IMG/VR virus record: IMGVR_UViG_3300020420_000009
Span: 1 to 64,000 of that record
Reading direction: 5' to 3' (one strand)
DNA length: 64,000 nt
Origin: a virus
How positions within the stretch are numbered: position 1 is the first letter of the stretch; each line of letters starts with the position of its first letter. The notes beneath the pieces were generated by a model, which was not told the origin of the DNA, ran no database searches, and worked only from the letters and a program-made list of their open reading frames with translations. The translations under genes and the position numbers were made by a program. Below, piece by piece: positions 8,031 through 17,119 of the stretch.

Positions 8031-8758
8031 TAGTTATAACTCTTAATTTTTAATTCAACTAGCTTTAAATCGTCAGGGGTGTCTACGGATAACCCTTCGT
8101 CTTCTACTTCAATCATTTTTATATTGAATCCGTTCTCTAGATATCTTAACATTTCAACATTCTCTTCTATTTCGTTTTCATGTCTATCCATATGTGGAAA
8201 GACATCTAACATACCTCTCTTATATGCATACAATCCTAATTGTTGATACCTTGATATGGGAAGTCTACTATAATATAATGCATGGTTATCTTTATCCATG
8301 ACAACCTTAACAACATTAGGGTCAGTTAGTTTATATTCTTGGTCAACTCTAACATATGCATTTACAATATCAGTCTCATCGTCAAAGTCTGTAATCATTT
8401 TATCTATGGCTTCAGGATTTATCAAGGGTTCGTCCCCTTGAATGTTTACAAAGATATCTCCGTCCAATAAACTTAAAGCTTTTGCACACCTGTCTGTTCC
8501 AGTTGAACATTCGTCTTCAATAACAATACACCTCATCTCATGTTTTGAACAGTAATTAGATATTCTTGAATCGTCTGTAAGAACTACAACGGTATCAAGT
8601 TCTTTTGACATACATGCACGGTCATATACTCTCTTAATCATAGGTATACCCGATATATCTACAAGAGGTTTACCCTCAAATCTAGTTGAACCCCACCTTG
8701 CTGGTATTAGTCCAACAACAAGTTCAGATTCGTAATCGATTCTAGCGACACTTCGCAT
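8030..8758 (-). CDS. kdsB: CMP-KDO synthetase (3-deoxy-manno-octulosonate cytidylyltransferase)
   Basis: KdsB couples CTP and KDO to give CMP-KDO, the donor for the inner core of lipopolysaccharide. The 242-aa product shows IPARWGSTRFEGKPL (18-32), STGTDR (85-90) and NIQGDEPLI (105-113), the nucleotide- and metal-binding motifs of the family, with a normal length. The only in-frame ATG before the IPAR motif is at 8758, giving a 52-base overlap with the HAD gene and about 15 extra N-terminal residues. It sits inside a baseplate/tail block, so it is expressed with late genes. It may alter host LPS or supply KDO-like sugar for virion glycosylation; the purpose is inference. Confidence 0.88.
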   Translation of the reverse strand: MRSVARIDYESELVVGLIPARWGSTRFEGKPLVDISGIPMIKRVYDRACMSKELDTVVVLTDDSRISNYCSKHEMRCIVIEDECSTGTDRCAKALSLLDGDIFVNIQGDEPLINPEAIDKMITDFDDETDIVNAYVRVDQEYKLTDPNVVKVVMDKDNHALYYSRLPISRYQQLGLYAYKRGMLDVFPHMDRHENEIEENVEMLRYLENGFNIKMIEVEDEGLSVDTPDDLKLVELKIKSYN

Positions 8759-9297
8759 TCAACTTCTCCATAACCATATTTTGCATGTATAAAATCAACA
8801 CCAGCTCTCTTTGCACATTCGTAATCAGTCTGCATGTCTCCTATGTAAACTGTTTCACTTGGTTCTGTATTACAGAATGCCATAGTATATAGTAATTGGT
8901 CGGGAGCTGGTTTACCTCGTAGACCCATTGTGGGTGGACAAACAAAATCGAACTCAGGTAATTGTTCTAAAAGTAAATTAGTTCGTCTTTCACTCTTAGA
9001 AGTGCAAATTGCAGTCTTATAATTTTGTTTTAAGTCGGTAAGTGTATCAAATACACCGTCATATAGGTCTATCATATTTAGATTTTGTTCAGAAGTCTCT
9101 TCATAAGTCGTTTGGACATCTCTAGAGACACCTAATGCGTCCATTATTTGAACAAAAGGTTTTCCAATGTGTTTTTTATATGATTCAAAGGGTGTTTCTA
9201 TATTATGTGTGAGTCTAACTGCGTTCCAAGACAATTTCATGTTAGGTAATGAGTCAATAAGGACTCCGTCTAAATCAAATACTATTAATTTCTTCAC
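8707..9297 (-). CDS. HAD-superfamily phosphatase (phosphoglycolate-phosphatase-like)
   Basis: The 196-aa protein has HAD motif I DLDGVLIDS (8-16) with both catalytic Asp residues, motif II CTSKS, a GKPAPDQLL lysine motif and motif IV GDMQTDYECAKRAG. A helical cap lies between motifs I and II, as in Gph/PpaX-type enzymes; KDO-8-phosphate phosphatase (KdsC) lacks such a cap. It overlaps kdsB, so it may act on a sugar phosphate in the same pathway, but the substrate cannot be read from the sequence. Confidence 0.82.
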   Translation of the reverse strand: MKKLIVFDLDGVLIDSLPNMKLSWNAVRLTHNIETPFESYKKHIGKPFVQIMDALGVSRDVQTTYEETSEQNLNMIDLYDGVFDTLTDLKQNYKTAICTSKSERRTNLLLEQLPEFDFVCPPTMGLRGKPAPDQLLYTMAFCNTEPSETVYIGDMQTDYECAKRAGVDFIHAKYGYGEVECEVSLESITNLNLLLD

Positions 9298-9740
9298 TTT
9301 TTCTTTTTTGGGACTAAATGGTCTTCTGTTAAAATACGAAATCCCATTTTTCGGTCTTTACAGAACTCTTCAGCTGCCTCAAATTTTGCTTGGTTAATTA
9401 TATATGTCAAAACTTTCTGTTTAAACTTCCTAGTCTGTCGTTTTGGCACAGGTGGAGGCTTACATTGAGACTTTGGTTTAACCTCAATGATTTCTCTTAT
9501 TGCTTGACCCTTAGAATTTACATATTTTATGTAAAAATCGGGGAAATACCTATGAATTTTCTTATCAAGAGGCGATTTGTAAGGAATTATGATTTCTTCA
9601 CTTCCCCATTCAACAATACTAGGGTTATTATCACAGTAAACCATGAATCTTCTCTCCCACAAAGACCTATAATAGATTTTTGTAGGGTCTCCCTTGTATT
9701 TTTTGTAATTCTTCGGTTTAAACTTACCACTGTATGACAT
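9294..9740 (-). CDS. 4: gp4-like head completion nuclease-fold protein
   Basis: The 148-aa product contains YYRSLWERRFMVYCDNN, then RYFPDFYIKY, and IIEVKPKSQ, a TnsA/PD-(D/E)XK-type arrangement (E, D, ExK) matching T4 gp4 (gp50/65). gp4 is needed for head completion before tail joining. It is the first gene of the leftward block and overlaps the HAD gene by 4 bases. A minus-strand TATAAATA lies at 9777-9770, giving a leader of about 24 nt. Confidence 0.85.
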   Translation of the reverse strand: MSYSGKFKPKNYKKYKGDPTKIYYRSLWERRFMVYCDNNPSIVEWGSEEIIIPYKSPLDKKIHRYFPDFYIKYVNSKGQAIREIIEVKPKSQCKPPPVPKRQTRKFKQKVLTYIINQAKFEAAEEFCKDRKMGFRILTEDHLVPKKKK

Positions 9741-9745
9741 AAATA
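9738..9745 (+). promoter_or_regulatory. T4-type late promoter (CATAAATA) for gp48
   Basis: CATAAATA, one base from the T4 late consensus, lies 31 nt before the gp48 ATG and overlaps the start codon of the divergent gp4 gene. AGGAT just before the gp48 start can serve as a weak Shine-Dalgarno. Confidence 0.55.
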
Positions 9746-9769
9746 GAATTAAAGACCTTTATTTTAGGA

Positions 9770-9777
9770 TATTTATA
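9770..9777 (-). promoter_or_regulatory. T4-type late promoter (TATAAATA) for the leftward block
   Basis: A perfect TATAAATA on the minus strand, about 30 nt before the gp4 ATG. It overlaps the gp48 start codon, so the two divergent late promoters each sit on the edge of the opposite gene. Confidence 0.65.
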
Positions 9778-10898
9778 TGCCAAATATTAATAAGTTATTA
9801 AACAAAGTAAACCAAGCCACTCAAGCAATTAAATCAGTCAAGGGAATCAAATCTAAGATTGAAAGTATAGGATATAAGGGTGGAGTCAATACAGAAGAAG
9901 TAGACCAACTACAATCTATTGCAGAAGACAACAGAAGAAAATTAGAAGAGAGAGCAAACCTACTCCAATCACAATTATCATCAGTAAATTCAGGTAAAAA
10001 GAAAACTAAAAAACCACCACCAAAGCCAGACGAGGATTTACAATATCCACTTGATTTAGAAGGTGATAATTATATTGTTTTTACAATGAGAGCAAGAAAA
10101 TCTAGGGGTGGTGATTCAGAAGGTGGTGGAAATTATTTTTCTGATGCAGAACAACTGACACATATTGCACTTTACATTCCTGATGACATTACACAAGCTA
10201 GTGCAGTATCATATAAAGAAGAAGGTGTGGGTTCTTTCCAAAGGGGAATGTCTGATATAAGTAATGCTGAGTTTGGAGGTGGTGCAAAAGTAGATGCAAC
10301 AATAGACACTATCAAAAATGTTGTTGGTGAAATAGGAAATAAAATTATGGGTGGTCTTGGAGGTAGTGCTAGAAACCTCAAACAAGGTATGGCTGTAAAT
10401 CCAATGCAAGAACAAATGTTAGAGGGAGTTGCTTTCAGAGAACATACTTTTGCATATGACTTTTATCCAAAGTCAGAAGAAGAAGCAAAAGTTGTTATGA
10501 ATATAATCAGAACATTTAGACTTGCTTCTCTCCCTGATACATTTGCTTCTTTCGAAGGTGATTCACCTAACGAAAACTTCTTTAATTATCCTAATGTTTT
10601 TGATGTCACTTTAGAAGGCCCTATTGCAGCTCAAGTAGAAGGGTTCTTACCTATGGTTTTAAAAGACATAACTGTAGATACATTCGGAGGAAACTCCAAA
10701 GGATTGATTGCTCAAGAAGAAGAGGGTTCAGGTGATTTAGTTGCATATTATCCAGCTCATAGTAGTATGTCTTTAACCTTCACAGAGATTAGAATATTAA
10801 CTCAAGAAACTTATGATACACATGTTGGTGCAAGGTCTCTTGCTGGTGACTTGACAGGTGGTTCACCAAGTATCTTAGATAATAATACAGGAGGATAA
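9777..10898 (+). CDS. 48: gp48-like baseplate tail-tube cap
   Basis: The 373-aa protein has a coiled-coil N-terminus (1-75), then HIALYIPDDITQASAVSYKEEGVG, FREHTFAYDFYPKSEEEAKVVMNIIRTFR, NYPNVFDVTLEGP and SSMSLTFTEIRILT. This order matches T4 gp48 (364 aa), which caps the baseplate hub and binds gp54. It is the first gene of the long rightward baseplate operon and is followed after 1 base by gp53. Confidence 0.88.
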   Translation: MPNINKLLNKVNQATQAIKSVKGIKSKIESIGYKGGVNTEEVDQLQSIAEDNRRKLEERANLLQSQLSSVNSGKKKTKKPPPKPDEDLQYPLDLEGDNYIVFTMRARKSRGGDSEGGGNYFSDAEQLTHIALYIPDDITQASAVSYKEEGVGSFQRGMSDISNAEFGGGAKVDATIDTIKNVVGEIGNKIMGGLGGSARNLKQGMAVNPMQEQMLEGVAFREHTFAYDFYPKSEEEAKVVMNIIRTFRLASLPDTFASFEGDSPNENFFNYPNVFDVTLEGPIAAQVEGFLPMVLKDITVDTFGGNSKGLIAQEEEGSGDLVAYYPAHSSMSLTFTEIRILTQETYDTHVGARSLAGDLTGGSPSILDNNTGG

Positions 10899-10899
10899 T

Positions 10900-11643
10900 A
10901 TGGCACAAGAATATTTTAAAAATTTTCCTGAAATGCAATATACCTTATCAGACGGTAAGATTATTACTATTAAAGATTTTTTTAGAAAATCAAAAATAGA
11001 ACAAGAGGCAGTCACAGGGTTAATCGATTATACTCTATATGAATTGCAAGAGGGTGATAGACCCGATACTGTTGCAACAAGGTTATACGGTCAAGGTGAT
11101 TTACACTGGACATTCTATCTTGTAAATGATTTTGATAATTATTTTGACTGGTTTAAAAGTAGTTTAGAGTTTGAAACATATATGGGTAAAAAATATGAAG
11201 GAGTGTATTGTATTGCACCAAACTCTACAGATTTAGTAAACTATTCAAGTGGAGTATCCTATAAGTTTTTATTGGGTGAAACAGTCACGACTTCTGATTC
11301 AGAAGGAATTGTGACAGAGGTTGACCCCCTACATAAAAGATTGGGAATCAAAGTATTAAAAGGAGACTTTCAAACAGGTGTTGTGTCTTCTGCACAATCA
11401 GTAAAAGATACTTCAAATAATCCCATGTCATTTACTCCAACCTCTACAATAGATAAGAAGGACGGAGTTTGTTATTATTATAAAGACGATATAAAGAAAA
11501 ATCAATTTGAGAATGGATACACTGCAAAATCTTTTTATGAGGAAGAATGGGAAAAGAATGAAGAGAAAAGAAAAATAAAAATAATCAAACCTTCTAGAAT
11601 TGGAAAAATTGTATCAGAGTTTGAGCGTGTAATGAAATCATGA
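10900..11643 (+). CDS. 53: gp53-like baseplate wedge protein
   Basis: The segment GDRPDTVATRLYGQGDLHWTFYLVNDFDNYFDWF matches the T4 gp53 signature (placement of an ALAxxxYGxxxLWW-type motif in the N-terminal half). The length is 247 aa compared with 196 in T4; the extra part is a beta-rich insertion (about 100-160). gp53 joins wedges to each other at the baseplate periphery. The stop overlaps the next ATG (ATGA). Confidence 0.85.
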   Translation: MAQEYFKNFPEMQYTLSDGKIITIKDFFRKSKIEQEAVTGLIDYTLYELQEGDRPDTVATRLYGQGDLHWTFYLVNDFDNYFDWFKSSLEFETYMGKKYEGVYCIAPNSTDLVNYSSGVSYKFLLGETVTTSDSEGIVTEVDPLHKRLGIKVLKGDFQTGVVSSAQSVKDTSNNPMSFTPTSTIDKKDGVCYYYKDDIKKNQFENGYTAKSFYEEEWEKNEEKRKIKIIKPSRIGKIVSEFERVMKS

Positions 11644-13091
11644 GTGGAAACTATGCAGCGGGTGAATTCTTTATAGATTCATTCACCCTAGTAAATCAAT
11701 ATAACGAATCAATTGACCTCCAGCAAATGGTGAGTAATTTTCAATTGTATGAATCCATATACAATAAATTTGTCACAGGTGAAGTTCATGTTATGGACGG
11801 TTTAAATGTTTTAAAAAACTTTAGAATGACTGGTCAAGAGTTTATAAGAATATCAATCAAACAAAAAGAAGGAACTGATGAAAAGTCAGAAGACCAATTT
11901 TCTATAGATAAAACTTTTAGAGTTTATAAGATAGATAACATTCAGAGACCTCAAGAATTAACACAAACTTTTGTTATGAGAATATGTGACCCTAAAATGT
12001 TTACTGTTCGAAGACAAAGAATAAGTCAAACCCTAAGAGGAAGATACGACCAAATATTACAAAATGTTTTGATAGACTTAGGTAAGTTTAGAATTGGAGA
12101 GTTTGACGCATGGGAACAAACTGTTCCTGAAAACAAACAATTTATTTGTCCTAACTGGACTATATCAGAGTTAATGGATTACATAGTTAACAATTCACAA
12201 ACAGGTGAAACTGGTGCATATAAAAATGGTATGTTCTTTTTTCAAACATTGAATGGTGGATTTAGATTTCAAAGCTTTGACCAAATGTGTAAGTTAGAGT
12301 TTCCAATAGAATTCAATGATAGACCAAAAAATGTGACCGTAGGTAATGAGGAAGAAAATATAAATGCACCTGACGGATTAAACACTACAATTATACATTA
12401 TGAAAAACCACAATTATTTGACACATTACAAGGGACAGTTGGTGGTGCATATGCTTCAACATTAAAGGTATATGACCCAGTAAGAAAATTAGAAGAGGAA
12501 GAGTTATACGATTTAGAGTCAACAATGAATAAGGGTAATCATGTATCGGGTGGGAATCCAATGTTGTATGTGGACGATTATGAAAGAGTATTACAACCAG
12601 GCCTTATAGTTGACCCCGAAGTTTCACCGACCATAGACGAAATATCTGTAGAACTACAACCTACTAAAGAACCTAATACATTAATAATAAACGACTATCA
12701 TTCTATCCACCCTTTTGATAATGCAACAAGTCTAACAGACCCCGAGGTTTTTGAAGCAAGAAAATTAAAAGACAGTGGTATATTACAAAGAAGAGCATTA
12801 TTAGAAATACTACAACAACATAGAATAGTTGTGACAATACCCCTAAGAACAGATTTATCAGCAGGTTTAATTATAAAACTAAATATCAAGTCACCTGAAT
12901 TAGCAGGAGACGGTGTGATAGAAGATAAAGTAAACGACAATAGATATCTGATAACAGACTTGTCTATAACAGCTGACCCTTTAACAAAAAGAGGTGTTTG
13001 TCATTTAGAATGTGTAAAAGAAAGTTATGCAACAAAAATTGAAACCTTTGAACCCCTTACACAATCACCTTCAGCTGAGGATATAAGTTAA
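11640..13091 (+). CDS. 27: gp27-like baseplate hub protein
   Basis: The 483-aa product starts with FFIDSFTLVNQYNESIDLQQ, contains VTGEVHVMDGLNVLKNFRMTGQEFI and a later DLSAGLIIKLNI. This is the hub-domain pattern of gp27, whose trimer forms the torus that binds the gp5 spike. T4 gp27 is 391 aa; this copy is longer, as in marine relatives. Its neighbours gp53 and gp5 support the assignment. It ends on the ATG of gp5. Confidence 0.78.
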   Translation: MSGNYAAGEFFIDSFTLVNQYNESIDLQQMVSNFQLYESIYNKFVTGEVHVMDGLNVLKNFRMTGQEFIRISIKQKEGTDEKSEDQFSIDKTFRVYKIDNIQRPQELTQTFVMRICDPKMFTVRRQRISQTLRGRYDQILQNVLIDLGKFRIGEFDAWEQTVPENKQFICPNWTISELMDYIVNNSQTGETGAYKNGMFFFQTLNGGFRFQSFDQMCKLEFPIEFNDRPKNVTVGNEEENINAPDGLNTTIIHYEKPQLFDTLQGTVGGAYASTLKVYDPVRKLEEEELYDLESTMNKGNHVSGGNPMLYVDDYERVLQPGLIVDPEVSPTIDEISVELQPTKEPNTLIINDYHSIHPFDNATSLTDPEVFEARKLKDSGILQRRALLEILQQHRIVVTIPLRTDLSAGLIIKLNIKSPELAGDGVIEDKVNDNRYLITDLSITADPLTKRGVCHLECVKESYATKIETFEPLTQSPSAEDIS

Positions 13092-14266
13092 TGGAATATT
13101 TTTACGGAGTAGTCGAAGATAGACAAGACCCATTAAAGATTGGAAGAGTTCGTGTTCGTATACATGGTATTCATACAGACGAAAAGATTCTAATTGCAAC
13201 ACCCGATTTACCATGGTGTCAAGTTATATTACCTACAACCTCTGCTGGTCTTTCGGGATTAGGAACAGGTCATGGACTCGTAGAAGGGTCTACGGTATTT
13301 GGATATTTTAGAGACAAAGCAAAACAAGACCCAATAGTATTAGGAGTATCAGCAGGTATCCCACAAGCAGGATATAAAGAATCTATAACAGACGAACTTA
13401 TTACTAGGTCAGTAGAGAAAGGATTCAATGACCCAAGACAATTAACAGTTGCAGATTATGACGATACACCTGACGGCCCAAACCCAGTTCAAGATTCTAG
13501 AAGAGGTTTCGGTCTTTCTACTGCAATGGATACTGCACCAAAGACACCAAAGTCTATAACTGTAAATTATGATGCAACAGGTTCTACAATAGAAGAACTT
13601 ACACTTACAAAAGAAATGTTGCCTTACTATCCTTTGTATACAGACGATTCAGATTACTCAACCCTTGCAAGAGGTTCAGTGTTAGACCACAAAGTATCTG
13701 ATAAGGTGACTGGATTTTTAGATTCTGTAGCTGCACCTGTGTATCCATATAATAAAGTTTATCAATCAGAATCAGGTCATGTATTTCAAGTAGACGATAC
13801 ACCAACAAAAGAAAGAATAGATTTACACCATAGGTCAGGAACATTTCATGAGATTCACCCTGACGGCTCACAAGTTTCTAGAATTGTAAACGACAAGTAT
13901 GAGATAGTTGCAAAAGACGATAAAGTTTTTATAGCTGGAAATGCAGACTTAACAGTAGAAAAAGGTAATGTGACTATCAATGTAAATACAGGAAATGTAA
14001 TTGCAAATGTCATGAAAGGAACAACAGATATAACTTCGGAAGGAAAGATAACAATAACAGGTAAAAATACAACAGAGATTATCTCAGATACAACAGTCAA
14101 AGGAACATTACATGTGACTGGAGCTCAAACAAATGATTCAACGATTCATGCGAAAGGAGATATTTCAACTGACGCTGGAAATGCACCAACACTTGCAACA
14201 CACAAACACAAAACTAAGTTAGTTAAGTCAGGAACTTCTACAAAGACTTCTGAAAAAGGTGAATAG
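13091..14266 (+). CDS. 5: gp5-like central spike without a lysozyme domain
   Basis: The N-terminal OB-fold is recognisable (YFYGVVEDRQDPLKIGRVRVRIHG, then DLPWCQVI and VFGYFRDKAKQDPIVLG). The C-terminal half (about 250-360) is a repetitive beta-helix (KGNVTINVNTGNVIANV, KGTTDITSEGKITITGK). T4 gp5 (575 aa) carries a lysozyme between these parts; here the protein is 391 aa and the region in between (about 100-200) is short and Asp/Pro-rich with no lysozyme motif. The spike therefore probably punctures mechanically, or a separate enzyme degrades peptidoglycan. The tail end has THKHKTKL, a likely metal-binding tip. Confidence 0.85.
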   Translation: MEYFYGVVEDRQDPLKIGRVRVRIHGIHTDEKILIATPDLPWCQVILPTTSAGLSGLGTGHGLVEGSTVFGYFRDKAKQDPIVLGVSAGIPQAGYKESITDELITRSVEKGFNDPRQLTVADYDDTPDGPNPVQDSRRGFGLSTAMDTAPKTPKSITVNYDATGSTIEELTLTKEMLPYYPLYTDDSDYSTLARGSVLDHKVSDKVTGFLDSVAAPVYPYNKVYQSESGHVFQVDDTPTKERIDLHHRSGTFHEIHPDGSQVSRIVNDKYEIVAKDDKVFIAGNADLTVEKGNVTINVNTGNVIANVMKGTTDITSEGKITITGKNTTEIISDTTVKGTLHVTGAQTNDSTIHAKGDISTDAGNAPTLATHKHKTKLVKSGTSTKTSEKGE

Positions 14267-14270
14267 GTTG

Positions 14271-14278
14271 TATAAATA
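14271..14278 (+). promoter_or_regulatory. late promoter (TATAAATA) predicting a leaderless gp25 mRNA
   Basis: A perfect TATAAATA ends 5 nt before the gp25 ATG at 14284. T4 late transcripts start about 6 nt after the box, so the mRNA would begin at or next to the A of ATG. There is no Shine-Dalgarno in the gap (GTATT). Confidence 0.65.
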
Positions 14279-14283
14279 GTATT

Positions 14284-14700
14284 ATGGTCGACTATGTAGT
14301 TAATAAAAGTAAGAATGTTGCAATCAAGGAAGCATACAAAGACCTTGATATAAATTTCTTGGCACACCCCATTACTGGTGATGTCACGACTAAGACAGAT
14401 TCAGACGCAGTTAAAAGAGCAGTAAAAAATATTGTTCTTACTAACTATTATGAAAGACCTTTCAAACCAAGTTTAGGTGGAAACATTCGAGGTTTACTTT
14501 TCGAATTAGATACCGATAGAAAATTAAATAGAGCAAGGAAAAGACTTGCAGAAACAATTTCAGATTTGGAACCAAGAGTCGAAAATGTCAGATGTAAATT
14601 TGATACTTCGGGTAATAGTCTCAATGTTGTTATCTTTTATAACATTAAAAATGGTATAACAGGACAAGAAGTTGAATTCAATATAACAAGGGCACGATAA
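14284..14700 (+). CDS. 25: gp25-like baseplate wedge protein
   Basis: The 138-aa protein is typical of the GPW/gp25 family: NFLAHPITGDV, AVKRAVKNIVLTNYYERPFKPSLGGNIRGLLFEL and a C-terminal EVEFNITR. gp25 starts sheath assembly on the baseplate by handshaking with gp6 and sheath subunits. The gene lies in the expected place before gp6, and the stop overlaps the gp6 ATG (TAATG). Confidence 0.92.
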   Translation: MVDYVVNKSKNVAIKEAYKDLDINFLAHPITGDVTTKTDSDAVKRAVKNIVLTNYYERPFKPSLGGNIRGLLFELDTDRKLNRARKRLAETISDLEPRVENVRCKFDTSGNSLNVVIFYNIKNGITGQEVEFNITRAR

Positions 14701-16574
14701 TGGCAGTAAACAGTTCACAAATAAATGTCACAGATTTAGACTTTGACAATATATCAGATAACCTTAAGAACTATCTTAAAGGACAAGAAATTTTTAAAGA
14801 CTATAATTTTGAAGGTGCAACACTTTCAATTCTTATAGACTTACTTGCATATGCTTCACACATAGGTGCAGTCAATACAAACATAGCAGCTTCAGAGTTG
14901 TTCTTAGATTCAGCACAAATAAGAAAGAATGTTGTGTCCCGTGCAAAGGATTTAGGATTTACTCCAGCTTCTGAAACAGCTTCTTCTGCAAATATGACTA
15001 TGGTCGTAAATAATGTAAGAAGTGCAGACGGTTCAGTTCCTTCTATAACTTCTATGATTATGCCTAGAGGAACTATCTTTAGAACAAATTATGAAGGAAG
15101 TAATTATGAGTTTGTCACTGCAAGTTCATATACACCAACCGTAGATTCAAATAAGTTTACATATTCAAATGTAGAATTAGTTCAAGGAACTTATTCTCAA
15201 GACCAATTTATAAATGATAATCAAATCAAGAATGCAAAATATGTTTTATCAAATTCAAGAGTAGATAAAAACAGAATGACTGTCACTGTTAATTCAGGTG
15301 GAACAAGTTCTTCATATGCATTGTCTACAGATATATCAACAATTACAACTACCTCAAAAGTTTATTACACTCAAGAAAATGAAGACGGATATTTAGAAAT
15401 ATATTTTGGTGACGGAACACTTGGTGCAAAACTATTAGACGGAGATATAATAACAGTTGACTATGTTATAGTTGACGATACTCACGCTGACGGTGCAAAT
15501 AGATTTACTCAAGTATCTGCAATCAACGGATTCTCTGATTCTTCAATTGTAGTATCTGCAAATGCTTCAGGTGGTGCAGAAAAAGAAAGTATGGAATCAA
15601 TCAAATTCAAAGCAACAAAATTCTATACTTCACAAAATAGATTAGTCACATTAAATGACTACAAAGCAAAAGTTCAAGAATACTATCCGAATGCAGATGC
15701 AGTTGCAGTGTGGGGTGGAGAAGATAACAACCCACCTCAATATGGTAAAGTATTCATTGCATTAAAACCACAAAATGCAGACTACTTATCAGAGACAGAA
15801 AAAAGTTCTGTTTTAAGTAATCTAAATAAATTAAATATGTTGACAGTTCGTCCACAAATAGTAGACGCAGATATTGTAAAGATATTAATATCCTCAACAT
15901 TCAAATACAATCCAAGTTTAACCACATTGACAGGTGGTGAACTTGAAACATTGGTAAAAAATACTATTGTGAAGTTCGATACAGACAATCTAAATGGGTT
16001 CGATGCAATCTTTAGACATTCGAATCTAACTAAAACTATTGACGAATCAGATAGTTCTATTTTATCAAACACAACAAACATACGATTGAAGAAAAAATTA
16101 AAACCAACCATTTCTTCAAACGCAAAAGGTTATACAGTTTCTTTAGGTAATGCATTATACAATCCACATTCAGGACACAATACTGAAAGTGGTGGTATTA
16201 CCCAAACAACAGGCTTTTATGTCCAAGGAGACTCCGTCAATATAAATTATTTTGACGATGACGGTAAAGGTGTCTTAAGAAGATACTACTTATCAGGGTC
16301 GACTAGGATTTATCAGGATAGTGCAGCTGGAACAGTAGATTATTCCACTGGACTAATTACTATCAATGCTATCACTTTAACCTCTACGGTTAATACTGAT
16401 ACTTCGATAGACTTCACAGTTATACCTTCGGGTCTAGATGTTGTTGCAGAGAGAGGCAATCTAATTGACATCTCTGTTGACGATATTAAAACAACTGGTG
16501 AAGTAGACACCATTGCAAGTGGTGAATCGAGTGCTGGTGTAGGTTTTAATACAACCTCTACCAGTTCATATTAA
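14700..16574 (+). CDS. 6: gp6-like baseplate wedge protein
   Basis: The 624-aa product (T4 gp6 is 660 aa) has the conserved N-terminal INVTDLDFDNISDNLKNYLKGQEIF and the segment STLIDLLAYA-like ATLSILIDLLAYASHIGAVNTN, then a central domain with YTSQNRLVTLNDYKAKVQEYYPNADAVAVWGGED. gp6 dimers form the inner baseplate ring that joins wedges. It is fused translationally to gp25 and followed by a short leader. Confidence 0.9.
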   Translation: MAVNSSQINVTDLDFDNISDNLKNYLKGQEIFKDYNFEGATLSILIDLLAYASHIGAVNTNIAASELFLDSAQIRKNVVSRAKDLGFTPASETASSANMTMVVNNVRSADGSVPSITSMIMPRGTIFRTNYEGSNYEFVTASSYTPTVDSNKFTYSNVELVQGTYSQDQFINDNQIKNAKYVLSNSRVDKNRMTVTVNSGGTSSSYALSTDISTITTTSKVYYTQENEDGYLEIYFGDGTLGAKLLDGDIITVDYVIVDDTHADGANRFTQVSAINGFSDSSIVVSANASGGAEKESMESIKFKATKFYTSQNRLVTLNDYKAKVQEYYPNADAVAVWGGEDNNPPQYGKVFIALKPQNADYLSETEKSSVLSNLNKLNMLTVRPQIVDADIVKILISSTFKYNPSLTTLTGGELETLVKNTIVKFDTDNLNGFDAIFRHSNLTKTIDESDSSILSNTTNIRLKKKLKPTISSNAKGYTVSLGNALYNPHSGHNTESGGITQTTGFYVQGDSVNINYFDDDGKGVLRRYYLSGSTRIYQDSAAGTVDYSTGLITINAITLTSTVNTDTSIDFTVIPSGLDVVAERGNLIDISVDDIKTTGEVDTIASGESSAGVGFNTTSTSSY

Positions 16575-16591
16575 TAAAATGTATAAAGTGG

Positions 16592-16606
16592 TCGGGAGTC
16601 CCCCGA
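16592..16606 (+). promoter_or_regulatory. leader hairpin before the 155-aa gene
   Basis: TCGGG (16592-16596) pairs with CCCGA (16602-16606) across a 5-nt loop in the 71-base gap after gp6. A perfect AGGAGG Shine-Dalgarno follows before the ATG at 16646. A variant box TATAAAGT precedes the hairpin, too weak to call a late promoter. Confidence 0.4.
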
Positions 16607-16645
16607 GTAGTTTCCCATTCAATTGGATTATAGGAGGAAAAGAGA

Positions 16646-17113
16646 ATGGCAGATAAGAAAATAACGGCTTTGACCGTAATGAATAAGTCAGAAGTTGGTG
16701 CAGCCGACATTCTGCATGTTGTAGACGACCCAAGTGGGTCACCTGTAAATAAAAGACTTGCAATTTCAAGTCTTTTCGAAGCAATTCCAACTCACTTGGC
16801 AATTAACGATGTTAATGTCGTGACTGCAAACGGTTCGATTGCAGACGGTGGTATTATTGCAGCTGACGCTGATTCAGTATCAGCAGACCTTGCATTATCA
16901 TTACCTGATTCAAGTGATACAGGCGAAATAAAAATCGTTGTTGCTTCAACAGAACCAGCAGGTTCACATAATGTTGTTATAACACCTACAACTTTAGCAG
17001 GTCACTCAACTATTACATTGAGCACAATTGGTGAATCAGTGGTATTAGTATGGGCAGGCTCTTCTAACGGTGGATGGCATATTCTTGCTAACAACGGAGC
17101 AGTAATTGCTTAA
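16646..17113 (+). CDS. conserved virion-type protein of unknown function (155 aa)
   Basis: The protein starts [23 protein letters not shown] and its second half is a small beta-sandwich-like stretch rich in Ser, Thr, Val and Ala ([25 protein letters not shown]). The KITALT start and the [20 protein letters not shown] segment are seen in fibre or decoration proteins of marine phages. It sits between gp6 and gp7 with an excellent Shine-Dalgarno (AGGAGG), so strong late expression is expected. The exact role is unknown. Confidence 0.6.
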   Translation: MADKKITALTVMNKSEVGAADILHVVDDPSGSPVNKRLAISSLFEAIPTHLAINDVNVVTANGSIADGGIIAADADSVSADLALSLPDSSDTGEIKIVVASTEPAGSHNVVITPTTLAGHSTITLSTIGESVVLVWAGSSNGGWHILANNGAVIA

Positions 17114-17119
17114 TAAGAT

